From contig CM039139.1 in assembly GCA_022036555.1 (NCBI GenBank), positions 14,536,319-14,600,318 on the forward strand: a DNA stretch of 64,000 bases, given 5' to 3'. Positions 1-11,000 of the stretch are shown one piece after another. The notes below the pieces were generated by a model. The model searched no databases. It had not been told where the DNA came from and was given only the letters and a program-made list of their open reading frames with translations. Numbering within the stretch: the stretch's first letter is position 1; every line of letters starts with the position of its first letter. The DNA comes from Microstegium vimineum (Eukaryota; Streptophyta; Magnoliopsida; Poales; Poaceae). A program made the position numbers and the translations under genes.

Positions 1-2246
1 TCGATGCCTCGTACATTTTCGCATTTATGTACAATTCTCGCATCTCGAATGAATAGAAAGTTCTCGGGCCATCGCATCGTCGCCGGGCACTCCGACGTCT
101 CTTCCTCGCCGGTGGAGATCAAGTCGACCACCTCTATCTCTACGGCGGCTTGGGGCTCAACCCCCTCAATCAAGGCCGTCGTCGACGCCGGCTCCACGCC
201 TTCCGAGGCTGCAGGCGTACCCCCCTTCGACAGGGCGGTGAGCACGGCCTCGACCGCCACTCCGGCAGACCCTATCGATGCGACGGGTCGACCCGCCTCT
301 TCCTCTGCTCGAGTTCGCTCCGTGGCGGCCTGCGCCTGCCCGCGCCCTATCGCCTCCCGCGCCTTGGCCGCCCACGCCGCACCTGGGGCGAGGGTCGAAG
401 GGGACGAGGCGGCAGGACTGGCCCCGACGGCCATCTTGGTCGTGGCCTCCGCCTTCAGCCTCTTGGCCGGGGTGGGGGTTGCGTCCTCCAACGAGCGCTC
501 GGGGGCTTCTGCGAGGCACGTCGGGAGCCACTTCTCTCGCCAGCGCTGGTCGCGGCAGGGGTTGAGGCTACTCCCGGCACCGTATCCTTGGCAGGGGCCA
601 ACGGCGTCTTCGTCGCCACCGTCCTGGTCTCCTCCTGGGTCGACGGGCCTGATGTCCGTGCGCTCGACCGAGTAGGCGCAGGGGGCGTGCTCGACCGACC
701 CCTCGACGGGGATCGCGACGAACGGCTGCGCGTCTGCCGCGGCACTTCACCTTGAGGAGCCGCGGGGCGCTCGTCCCGTGACTCAATTCCGACAGTTGGG
801 GTCGACCTCGACGTCGACCCCTCTCCTCCTCCAATACTAGCGTCCGCCCCCTGACGCTCGGGCACCGCTCTTTCTTTCTCGAGCCCTTGCTGCGGCTCGG
901 CCTCCTCCTCTTGCCCCGGCTCCTCTTCCTGCATAAGGACGTTACTCGTCAGGTCAAAAGCGATAGGCCTAACCCGATACCGTCACGCCATGACATCATC
1001 TTTAACAACCTCGTCGCTGCTCGACCCCTCATCCTCATCCTCCTCCGAGGGGGACTCCTCCTCGGGAAGGTTGGCCCGCCTCTGCCGTGCCCGGCGTTGT
1101 TCACGCTCCTCCTTCTCTCGGGCCTTTTTGCCCTTATCCTTCTTGGCCTTGTCCTTGTCCTTCTTGTCCTGCTCGGCCCGAAAGCGTCTCACCTGGGCCA
1201 TGTGCCGCTCCTCCTTCACCGGTGGAAGCGACTTCCAGAAGACGATGTTCCCCTGAGGGAACGCTAGGCGGTTAGGACGCAGGCAAAGGAGACAAACAAG
1301 ACAGACAAGAGGGCATTGACAGAGAAAGAGGTGTCGTACCAGCTGGACGTGGCCCTGGTCTGGCATCATGGGGACGCTGGCGACGTTCTCCACCTCGAAC
1401 GTGCCGGCGAAGGAGGCGCATACTCGGCGGACCACCCTCTCGAGGGGCAACTCGTCCTCCACGAGGCGACACCCCGTGAGATCCACCCCCGGGCGCATCT
1501 TGTCGAGGCATCGCGGGCGAGCCATTAGCGGCACGACTCGCCGCTGGTGGAAGGCCGACGCGACGACCGCCGCCGTAAGTCCCGCCTTCTTTAGACGGGA
1601 GATCGCGCCAAGCAGGTGGTCGAGACGCTTCTGCTTCTTCTGCTCGACGCCGTACCTCCAATGGTCGGGCCTCGAGTCGATCGTCCTCCCGGTGTAGGCG
1701 GGGAACAGACCGTCGTCGTTCCTCAGATAGAACCACCCGGAGTGCGATCCTGAGTGGCTCGACGTAAGCTTCGCCGGGATCCAGCAGTCTGCCCTCTTGA
1801 GGGAGATGCTGCAGCACCCTGCCCTGACCATCCTGTGGCTACCACTCCCGGCCGAGGCGTGGAATAGGCCCGCCTCGAACAGGAGGATCCACAACTCCCA
1901 ATGCGGCTCCATCCCCAGGTATCCTTCGCACACGGCGGTGAAGACCGCCGCGTGACAGATGCCGTTGGGGAGAGGTGTTGGAGCTCCACGCCGTAGTGGT
2001 GGAGGATCCCGTGTAGAAGACGGTTGGGGGGGACCCCAGCCCCGCCCGGTGGAAAACTTCAAAGCTGACCACGTAACTCTCCGGCGGGTTGGGCTCACGA
2101 TCCTCCCTCGGCGGCACTATCCACTCCGGCCGGTCCTCGGAGGTGATAGGCCGGAGGAGGCCGCTCTCCACCAAATCTCCTAAACGCCCCACGGTCGCCG
2201 ACGATGGAAGCCAGGCGTCAGGGCCGCGCAAGCTGTAGCTGGCCAT
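1..2246 (-). pseudogene. Antisense retrotransposon gene, 'putative gypsy-type transposon' domain protein, frameshifted
   Basis: Reading the minus strand from an ATG at 2246 (MASYSLRG...), the protein resembles the plant family annotated as putative gypsy-type transposon (Pfam PF04195). Visible family features are the N-terminal PEWIVPP segment, a FHRAGLGSP segment, PNGICHAAVFTAVCEGYLG and MEPHWELWILLF, followed by a basic/acidic charged tail. The frame breaks twice between about 2025 and 1965: the YTG segment, the HYGVELQ-like segment and the PNGICH segment sit in three different frames. A candidate intron runs from a GTACG donor at 1339 to a CAG acceptor at 1253. After a stop at 983-985 the remaining 980 bases hold Arg/Ser/Pro-rich low-complexity reading frames that look like the decayed C terminus, running off the window edge. 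Function of the intact protein is unknown. Confidence 0.7.
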
Positions 2247-2419
2247 GGGAGCAGGGAAGCGGATGCGCTCGGATGCGGGGGTGGAAGGTATGTTGCCAAT
2301 CTCTCCTCTCCCTACTCTTGCGCACGCAGAGATCCGACTCGGTGGGCGATGAAGGCAATGGCGTGAAGGAGGCAGTGAAGGCAATGGCGAGCGTGAGGGA
2401 GCCGACTCCCCACCCCTAG

Positions 2420-2427
2420 TATTTATA
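2420..2427 (-). promoter_or_regulatory. TATA box for the antisense gene
   Basis: The minus strand reads TATAAATA here, about 175 bases upstream of the ATG at 2246. A start site about 30 bases downstream would leave a leader of roughly 145 bases, normal for a plant gene. It is the best core-promoter match between the gene and the LTR. Confidence 0.5.
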
Positions 2428-2689
2428 ACCGGAAGCCCAACGGGCGGATCCAACAAAAAGACAGGTAAATCTCCATATTTAATGCGCCCACCTACCGCCC
2501 CCTCGTATTCCACAGGATAGGGCACACCCGTCGCGTCATCGGGCTCCGCGCCGCACTCCACGCCGCACCCTACGCCTGCTACGGCTACAATCGAACGAAT
2601 ATCTCCTAAAAAGGCGTGCCTACGGCGGAAAACGTGCAACAGTGGGCGTTATCTTCGGAGGTAAGCAACGGACATCGACCCGTCCGTCA

Positions 2690-2872
2690 AAATCTCGAGG
2701 GAGCGAAGGCTGGCCCTCGAACAGGGTTCGACAGCCGCCCTCGAGTACCTGAGGTCAGGGAGGACCCAGGGTTATGGACTCCTGTCCACCCCCAAATCTC
2801 GTGGGGGCGAAGGCTGGCCCCACGAACGGGGTTCGATAGCCGCCCTCGAGTACTCGAGTCAGGGATGACCCA
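2690..2872. repeat. Tandem duplication of about 104 bp in the retrotransposon 3' spacer
   Basis: Two imperfect copies of a GC-rich unit, starting near 2690 and 2794, share GCGAAGGCTGGCCC, GGGTTCGA and AGCCGCCCTCGAGTAC in the same order. They lie in the non-coding region between the antisense gene and the LTR. The rest of 2430-3526 shows no coding signal I can support. Confidence 0.6.
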
Positions 2873-3737
2873 GGGGGGCCGGCGCGAGCCCCAGCTCGAG
2901 AACGAACTCTCGAGGCCCCCCGGGACATATCCGAGACATAACCAGGGAATACCCAAGGATCCCTACGATGGGAGGCATTGAGCCACCAACTCTTATCGAA
3001 CAGAGTTGGCACCTGGGTATACCACACGGTTTGCTTAATGAGGACGCCTCAGGGCTTCTATCGACCCCTATCGAACAGGGCACGAGTTCTCACTTGGATT
3101 TCCCCCGTTACTAGCTCACAGAGGACGTCGAGGCTCGTCCTAACGAGGATAGCACGATGCTCTTCACCCCACAATCCGAGCGCAAGGATCCGTGGAAAGG
3201 ACGCTATGAGGTAGCAAAGGCCCAGCCACACGAGGCTCGAGGGCCAGACTACGCACGACACCCCTCGACGAAAGAGGGTCGAAAACACTCGTAGCCTGGC
3301 AGACAGAGCTGACCCCTCGATAGGGCGCTATGACTCCAGTTAATACTAATCCCCCCAATGAAACACTAATTAAAACCCCCAGAGGAGTTCTTAATCACTC
3401 CCCAGGGGCCTCGGGGCTACCCCCGCGGGGTGCGCTCGCGCGCACCCCACGGAGAATCAGACCTTTTACTAACCCTGCAGATCATCGGCAAAAGCCCCTA
3501 TACGGATTCTTCTTATCCGCATAGAGGCTCGGGGGCTACTGTCGGGTACAAAGGTAAGGGTACCCTAACCTGCGATAATCTAATACTTAACATAACAACC
3601 ATTTTTAAGGCAAAATCCAACCAGCCATTCGAACAATAGAGAAAGACCCATCAAGTAAAGGCCTGCCTCGCCAACAAAAATGACCAGTCATGGGCCGACC
3701 CATTACTGGAAAAACTGGAAAAACAGTAGGCAGGATA

Positions 3738-4110
3738 CCCCTCCGCCTCGACCTCAACTGACGGATAGGGGTCGAACGAACGACCCCTCCGCCTCGACCT
3801 CAACTGACGGACAGGGGTCGAACGAACGACCCCTCCGCCTCGACCTCAACTGACGGACAGGGGTCGAACGAACGACCCCTCCGCCTCGACCTCAACTGAC
3901 GGACAGGGGGTCGAACGAAGGACCCCTCCGCCTCGACCTCAACTGACGGACAGGGGTCTAACGAACGACCCCTCCGCCTCGCCTTAACCCCCCGAATGAC
4001 GGAAGAGGGGTCGATCGAATCCCCCTCGACCTCAACCCCTCGACCCCGATTGACAGTCAGGGGTCGAACGAACGACCCCTCCACCTCAACCCCTCGAATG
4101 ACGGATAGGG
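3738..4110. repeat. 46-bp tandem repeat array inside LTR U3
   Basis: Units beginning CCCCTCCGCCTCGACC start at 3738, 3784, 3830, 3876, 3923 and 3969. Spacing is 46 bases, with 47 once. Later units degenerate up to about 4110. Each unit contains AGGGGTCGAACGAACGA. The array sits about 600-900 bases upstream of the LTR TATA box, where enhancer-type repeats of LTR retrotransposons are often found. Confidence 0.85.
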
Positions 4111-4681
4111 GGTCGATTGAACGACCCGCGCGCAGGAGGCTCCATTAGCTTACCTACTCCCAGTATGGGTAAGGAGAATCCAATACGCCTACCTGCCTCG
4201 CCTAACGCCATGGGCACCCTCTGTCACGGTCAAATCTATCAACTCGCCGCCCATACCCGGACTCTCCGACGATCGTACGGCCACTGTGGCCATGCCTGGA
4301 GTACGGAGGCCAAAGGCACCCCCTCGAATATTGAATGGGACAACCCTCGACCGTGTTTCCAGGGATGTGTCGGGGTCACGTAGGCCTGGACGCCCCTCGA
4401 CCCAGGGGCTCGACCGTCACCTCCAACTACTCCGGCATGGCTCCCGTCCAGTCCGCTCCGCATCGGCTGTGGAGCTCGTACCCATCTACAGAAGGCCAAC
4501 CGTACTGCGTCATGTTGTACGGCGGTGTCCAGTCTGCTATCGCCATGCCCTGAAACACCGGAAGGACGGGGAGGCCACGCCGCTACAGCGGTCGACGTCC
4601 CACCGCAAGCATGGCGCCATGGACACCCCTCCCATGCCGCTACAGTCTAGGACCCCTGTACTCCCGTGCCTCCCTTTGGTC

Positions 4682-4689
4682 TATAAAAG
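4682..4689 (+). promoter_or_regulatory. TATA box of the Gypsy LTR
   Basis: The sequence TATAAAAG lies in a GC-rich context about 1140 bases into the LTR and about 400 bases before its end. This is a plausible U3 core promoter driving the element's + strand transcript. Confidence 0.55.
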
Positions 4690-5471
4690 GGGACGCTGGG
4701 ATAGTGGAAGGGGCAAGGGAATCAGAACTCCACCTCCAAGCCGAGCAGTGGGTCATATCATCGGACATCTGCTCACACTCGCAACACCACTCCTCGCCTG
4801 CTTGATCAACATCCCAAGCAACCAAGCGACTCTCTTAGGATAGCCCTCCTAGTCCTAGGCCTCCGCTCATCCTGAGCACCCCCGTGTAAACCAGCTTGTA
4901 CCCCCTGTACGAGCACTTCGGTGCGAGATAATACAGTACCCCCTTCCCCGCTGGACGTAGGGCCTTCTTTGCCCGAACCAGGATAAATACTGTGTTCTTC
5001 TTGCATCACATCTGGGAGAGGGAGAACGCAATATACAAATTTACTAGTTGGTGGTCTTGACCCCCTGGATCATAACACCGACAACTGGCAAACCTGCCAC
5101 AGATTCTTTTGTACAGGTCAGTAATCTCAGTGTATATATACTATATAGACCCCTCCCGCTCCCTCCAGGTCGGGTATGATAGAAACATTCTTTTACATGT
5201 TGGAAGGGTGCTTGGTTGCTGCAACACAAGTGCTGTAAAACTTCGTAAGCGTTCGTGACTTGTTTAGGTCTTGGGAGAGCTATTGCTACCCGTTTTCTTT
5301 CCTGACGTAGGTTCTAGTTCGTCGTAGATCTACAGTTATGCAGAAACGGACGCCGGGACCGATCGGCTACAGATCCGGTGGGATGCGTTGCCGGAATCCA
5401 GTTGCCCGAGGCAGTTCGGCAGCAGGATGAGCGAAGCAATTCCTCTGCGCCTGTGTCATCCTGCCATGAAA

Positions 5472-5588
5472 GGCCTGTTTGGAACGGAGGATTTTTTTCC
5501 TGTTTCTGTACTTTTTCCTATAAAAATGATCTGATTCCTATGAAATTCCTGCGTAATTCCTATGAAATTCCTCCGTTCCAAATAGGCC
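5472..5588. mobile_element. Short foldback MITE
   Basis: A 117-bp AT-rich element is bounded by GGCCTGTTTGGAACGGAGGA and, on the opposite strand at the right end, GGCCTATTTGGAACGGAGGA, so the terminal inverted repeats are almost perfect over 20 bases. I cannot see a clear target duplication, so the superfamily is left open. Confidence 0.7.
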
Positions 5589-8158
5589 CGAAACAGGCCC
5601 GAAGTTTATTGTTTTGGGGTATAGGAAGTGGTTGGCACGGTGCTTCTGCTCTCTTATAGCCAGACATGGAGCTTCCAGCTTTAGCTTTCTTGTCGCTCTC
5701 GAGATCGTTGTCCTTACAAAACGAGGCCGTTCTGGATAGGTTTGAAAGTAGGTTTGGTACGCACGCAAACATGTACCAAACTGTCGCTGCGATGCGATAG
5801 AAGCAGGCAGGCTGGGGCAGTAGGAGGGCTCTGGAATTCCAGGGCAGACCGGCGACACGAACGAAGGTGACCCTGACCACGGGGTTGCTATACCAGTACG
5901 TTGGTTTCATGGTAAACTGCTTCATTGTATTTGATCTCCAAACACACAATCTGCCAATCTGGAGGGGGAAAAATGGTGCAACATTTGATATTGATATAAA
6001 CAAATAATAAAAAGTTTCATTCACTGTAAGGAATGACGTGCAAAATAAAAGGTCTTTTGTGTCAAAGGAATCACCTCAATTTTGAGAACCACTGTCGCAA
6101 TTCGGAAAAGTCTGCTCGTTGCATCCAGGCATGCCGAAGGTCCCCCGTTCCCGTACCGTTGGCTGCAGTGGTTGCCAAGGACCATTCCAGAGCGTCCTCT
6201 CGCCCTGTTGTCAACTTGGCGTTGATTAATTGCGATGGCGGTCGTAGCCGCCGCCCCCGCACAAGCTCACCGAACCCGTTCTCACAGGGTGGTTTCCCGC
6301 ACGTTTTGCTCCTCAATCCCCATGGACTCCACCACACCCACCCACCCGTCGTTTTCGCGGATTCAAACCTGCAACAAACGCAACGGCCCAGCCCAAACAT
6401 ACTCTTCCGTCCGACCTGATCTCTCTCCCCAGTCCCCACTACTACCCCTCCCTCCCGCACCAACGGGAGAAGTCCGCGGCGAGATGGCGGAAATAGGGAA
6501 ATGTTGAGCGGTCATTTTCCCCCCGGTTGATCTACTACCGCAACTGCAGCTGCCCCGAAAGCAATGGCGATCCGCGGGCAGGCAGGCGTCCCGTACCAGG
6601 TTTGGTCCGATCCGCGGCAGTTGAGCGGTAGGTCAGTGGTGGTTGGGATTGAGAGACGCGGGCTCTTCGATCTCGTTTCTTGCCGCCAAGGCCTCTGGTT
6701 CGGTTGCGTTCGATCGGAATGCATGACATTGACATGACCCGGTTAAACTAAGCGTCGGCGTGGATCCTTCCGTCGTCACAACTCACAACCACAGCCTGAG
6801 GAGTCCAGGTCACGGAAACCCTCGACAGCGGAGCCGAGAGCAGGTCGGCGAACTCGAGAGCTCTCCCCCGTACGTGAAAGCGAGGCGCCGGCCAGAGTAG
6901 AATTACATACGCGCCGCTGCATGCGTGAATCTTTTCCTGGTTTCGTATCGAGGGGACAGAGGCAGCCGTGAGCACATATGTCACGGCGGGGATCATTGGA
7001 TTGGTCTACACGAACCAGTTTTCAAATGTAGCTGTAGCCTGTAGGAAGTCAAATGGTTTTGTTTTCAGCTGACAGCGATCGAGACGGACGATGTCGGTAA
7101 ATAAGTTGGAAGAAAAATAGTGTATCCCGCAAGGAAACTTGTACTCGAATCGATGATTTTTGTGTGTGGGGCCAGTGGACGTTCATATGCAGGGCTTTTG
7201 ACGAGGGATGCTGGTTTGCTGAAAGTTCAAATGAATTTTGTCACATGAACCGTCATACTCCGTCCATTATTCCATCGTATGATCTCAGATTTGACCTTTT
7301 GATGTGAATGGGTTGAGTTTAGTATTGCTCCGATTTTGCTTGTTTGGCCACATGGCACCACCTCGAGAGTTGAGTGAATCAACGTCTTATAAGTTTATTC
7401 AGCTTATCAGATGTGGTATAATAATTTTTTGCAATAAAATAACATCAACTAGATTATCAGCCCTCAGACACAGTTAACCGAAAAGCCGCAAGCTCATAGT
7501 TTCACATGAGATTCATTTTTGGTCTTTTTGGAATTAGTATTCGGTTTCTCTCTGACACATTTAAGAGTCAGGGTAATTTCCTCCCGATCCAGGATACTAA
7601 CCCATATGCTTTCTTTTTCATTGCATAACCACGACACAAAGATTCAGGGTGTTAGTAACGAGGCTTGTTTATAATATCTTATTACTGCCCCGGCTATTCT
7701 TTATTTAAGGTTTCCTAGATACCTCGAGATCTCGGAACAGAGCTTTGCAGTCCGCATACGCTAGCTAGCATACCACAAGGGCTAAAGTCTAAGGACAGAG
7801 ATCACGTGACACGGGATGTATACTGCACGGTCAGTTACCAGCCACTAATAACGTACTCAGAACTCGACATGGATATATTATATTTCTTCCATCCATCTAT
7901 TTTTAAGTAAAAAAGTTAGATATGGCAATATGGCATGACCCACCAAAGAGGTCCCTTAAGCTCCAAGCTGTTGCCGACCAGCAACTTTTTTAAAACCTTG
8001 CACCTCCACTTGCTAGTATGTACACGTGGCAACTAAAACCTAGAAACGGCAAATTAAACTCCTACCACATTTACAAACTAGCCCATGCAACATCCCATAT
8101 TTACACAAGGATCCACCATCCCATCAGGCACGTGCCCCCTCGAGCCTTGATCGCGTCC
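5589..8158. other. Intergenic, no supported gene
   Basis: I find no recognisable coding exon, RNA gene or complete transposon here. Open frames of up to about 155 codons (for example minus strand 5560-6024) resemble nothing I know and lack splice or start context. 7000-8000 is AT-rich. The last part includes the likely 3' flank of the ACR gene. Confidence 0.5.
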
Positions 8159-10448
8159 TCACGAGCAGGATCTTATGAGGCCAAGGCTGGCCAGGTTCTT
8201 CTTCACAAGGCTCCCGAGCGAGAAGATCCCCGCACCGCCACCGCCGCCGCGGCCCGCGTCGCCCTCCGTCGAGCACAGTCGCGGCCACCGTTCCTCGTCC
8301 ACCCGGAGGCTCTCCGTGCCGATCCTCTGGATCACCTCGTCGATGGTCTTGGGGTCCGCGGGGCGGCCGGCCACGTCGGTGACGTGGAACACGTTCATGG
8401 CCATGTCGCCCCTGGTGGTGATCTCGGCGTGCGTGACGGAGAGGCTGTTCTCCCGGAACACGCGCGTGACGTAGGCGAGCAGCCCGCGGCGGTCGGTCAT
8501 GCGCAGCTCCAGCCTCACGCCCTGCGCACAGTAGCCACAGAGGATCGTTAGGGAATATACTCCTAGTCGGCGCGGCTGGGATTTCGGCCGAACACATGGC
8601 ATGGCGGTGAAGTGGAAAGTTGGGCAGAGAACGAAAGAGACGTTGCTGCGTGCGCTAGGGGGGCTTTTGGTTGGGTGAGTGAAGGAGGAGGTGGGGATAC
8701 GGAGTCGCGTGCTTTTGCTGCGGTGGCGTGGCATGGAGGAAAGGAAGGAAGGGAGATATTCACGCACCTCGGATGCGCGCCTCTCGATGGCCGCTTGCAA
8801 GCATTGGATCACGCGCCGCCTCTCGGCCAACGAGCTAATTGGCCGCCCGTCCAACCGCCTGATGTAGAACTCCTGCACCCAAGCCAAAGCAACAGGATGT
8901 CAGCTCAGACCGTTGTAATAACAGGCGTGTGTAATTGTATAGGTAGTGTCTGAATTCAATCAGTTTTGCAGGATATAGTGATCAGTAATACTCTTAATCA
9001 TGCAGTCGTGAATCTGCTGGGATACAATTTTTTAATTGAAGCAGAATAATCTAGCAATGCAAATGAAACTAAAAACTAAACTGTCATCATCAGTTTTAAA
9101 ATCACAAACGCAGGAGTAAAAGGAAATTTCCATGAACAGAAGTAAGGTTAACTTCAAGAATACACACAGCAATCACAATCAAAGGAACCAAAAGGTAAAA
9201 GTGAAGTAAAAGTGAGAGAAAATTTTTGACAGAAAGGCCCTAAGCGCCTAACGCAGCCAGTTACTATGGAAACACAGAGATTCCTGGCAGGAATTCGGGA
9301 CACACAAGAACACCAGATGACGGGCAATTCAGTAATGACGGCCCTAGATCAGCGCCACAAAAATCAAGGTAGCACCGACCTTTTTCTCCGGCTCCCGGAG
9401 AGAGAATAAATCTTTGGGATTGAGAAAGAAATGGCTAGAAGGGTCACCTGCTGGGCGTGATCGCCGTCCGTATCGAACGTGCCGTGGTACACCACGTAAT
9501 CCAAGTCCGTCAAGGTGCAGACGACGTCGAAGAGCAGCTTGGGGCGGTCACGACAGCTCACGGTGACCACCGAGTAGCCCCTCTCCCCCCAATCCTGCAC
9601 GGCGACCGCCGTGTGTTCGGCGGCGCGGCTCTCGGCCTCCCCGTCCTCGTTGAGAAGCTGGTGGAGCCTCCGGTCCATGTTGACGGCGGCCGCGGTGTCT
9701 TCCCGGACCACCCTCGCGCCGAGCGCGCCGCCGCGGAGGACGTGCCTGAGCCTGGACTCGACGCGCCTGACCCGCGCCGCGTCGTCGTCGATGGGCGCGC
9801 CCGTCTCCTCGTCGCGCACGAACACGAGCGCCGCGACGCGGCCGCCGTGCGTCCAGGCCCTGGCGTCGGCGATGTCGCAGCGGAGGTCGTGCAGCACGGC
9901 GAAGACCTCGGAGAGGAGGCCCGGGCGGTCGGCGCCGACGAGCTCGAGCAGGGTGGGCGTCGCGGGCCCGGCCCCAGGCACGGCGGCGGCGGGCGGCGTG
10001 CGGGGCGGCAATGCGTCGGCGGAGAGCGAGGACTCGAGCCGCGCCAGCAGGGCGTCGGCGTCGGCCACCTTGCGTCCCGCGGCGTCGGTCACGTGGAACA
10101 CGTCCATGAACCAGCGGCCGTCGTCGGAGGAGATGTAGCCTTTGCGGACGCAGACGCCGTGGTCGGACAGGGCCGCCACCGCCTCCAACAGCACGCCGTG
10201 CTTCCTCGCGCTGTGCACCTGCACCAGCGTCGCCGTCGCGCACACGCCGTTGTCCACCACCACCCTGCGCCATCGCCGACCGACCGATCACCGACCGCTC
10301 CCTCCATGGAAGAAGGATCCATCCAAGAATCCAAGAAAGAAATAAAAAAAAAGAGACGAAATTGGCCCACACCCTCCCTCCCTTACCTCGGCGTGTTCAT
10401 GTGGCGCACGAAGAGCTCGTACACCTCGGAGGGGTGGTACCGCTCCAT
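8159..10448 (-). CDS. ACT domain-containing protein of the plant ACR family (four ACT repeats)
   Basis: A four-exon gene: exon 1 10448-10387, exon 2 10264-9448, exon 3 8872-8768, exon 4 8521-8159. Each intron has GT/AG ends (donors GTAAGG, GTGACC, GTGCGT) and the joined frame stays open for 448 aa, the usual ACR length. The start MERYHPSEVYELF leads into NTPRVVVDN, the conserved ACR N terminus. Four ACT modules are visible at about residues 31-85, 125-176, 252-305 and 330-385. Modules 2-4 carry an R-x-G/K-LL signature (DRPGLL, DRPKLL, DRRGLL), and modules 1 and 4 end in NVFHVTD/DVFHVTD. ACR proteins resemble the regulatory tail of bacterial GlnD and are thought to sense amino acids, but they have no catalytic domain. 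The ligand and location of this copy are unknown. No truncation or frameshift is seen. Confidence 0.93.
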
Positions 10449-11000
10449 CGCCTCCGGGAACCCTTCTCCTCTGCTCCGCTTCAGTTTCCCGGGCTCTCGC
10501 GACGCGGCGACGGTTGTTTCCCTTTGCCGCGGGGGCGTGCGTGCGTTTCTTTCGTCGTGGGCGCGGCGGGGGGCAGGGCACGGGAGGGGAGGCGGAGATT
10601 TCGTTTCGGTCGGAGGGATCGTAGATTTGGTTGGGACTTGGGAGCGTCGCGTCGCGTCGCGTTGGTTCAAAATTGGGTGCCGGGACGGTGCTCTGCTCTG
10701 TGTCTGTGTGTGCGCCTGTGTGGGGATCGCCGGGGTTGTCTCGGTCAGCGTCCGTCTAAAATGGGGCGCGCGAGACCGGCGATTTCACGCAACCCTTGCC
10801 ACCGATTGGTGGGGGTAGCCTTGGACTGGGACTGGGACTCTGGAGTCAAATGGCGGTCGCGGGCGAGGACCGGGCAAACGGAATGCTGGGCTGCTGGGGT
10901 TGGACCGAACGGGTCCTGCTCCTGCTCCTGCTCCTGCTAGGAATTTTTTATGATTTTTTTGCCCCACTACTAGTATTTGCTACTGTACTCTACTAGTAGT
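10449..11000 (-). promoter_or_regulatory. 5' flank of the ACR gene
   Basis: GC-rich, CT-biased DNA upstream of the start codon at 10448. It is a typical grass leader/promoter stretch without a clear TATA box. It contains a short CTCCTG microsatellite at 10914-10938. Confidence 0.35.
10914..10938. repeat. (CTCCTG)n microsatellite
   Basis: Four perfect head-to-tail copies of the hexamer CCTGCT. Confidence 0.8.

Larger units (their letters stand above)
1..5083 (+). mobile_element. 3' part of a large Gypsy LTR retrotransposon (Tat/Grande-like), 5' part outside window
   Basis: The + strand shows a G-rich polypurine-type tract ending in GGGGGCTAC (about 3527-3539), followed directly by a terminal repeat that starts TGTCGGG at 3540 and ends CCGACA at 5083. 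This is the usual 3' end of large cereal Gypsy elements, so the element runs left to right and its gag-pol and 5' LTR lie left of the window. Between pol and the 3' LTR it carries a gene on the opposite strand (1-2246), the arrangement known for Tat-lineage elements such as Grande. The possible target duplication on the right is actgg (5084-5088), but it cannot be compared with the missing left side. Assignment to the Tat lineage is inference. Confidence 0.75.
3540..5083 (+). repeat. Gypsy 3' LTR (1544 bp)
   Basis: The repeat is bounded by TGTCGGG and CCGACA, which form a short inverted repeat, and is preceded by a polypurine-type tract. It contains a TATA box at 4682-4689 and a downstream region rich in CTTCTTGCATC, consistent with U3, R and U5 in that order. 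The U3 part holds a tandem array at 3738-4110. No second copy is in the window, so the LTR call rests on its ends, the PPT and the promoter order. Confidence 0.7.

Noticed and set aside
3800..4084. Repetitive open frame in the Gypsy LTR
   Set aside because: It is a by-product of the 46-bp tandem repeat, not a gene.
5560..6024. Minus-strand open frame of 154 codons
   Set aside because: It overlaps the right part of a MITE and resembles no protein I know. No start context or splice support.
9457..10818. Long + strand open frame of 453 codons over the ACR gene
   Set aside because: It is the antisense shadow of GC-rich ACR exon 2 and the 5' region. The minus strand has conserved ACT domains and matching splice sites.
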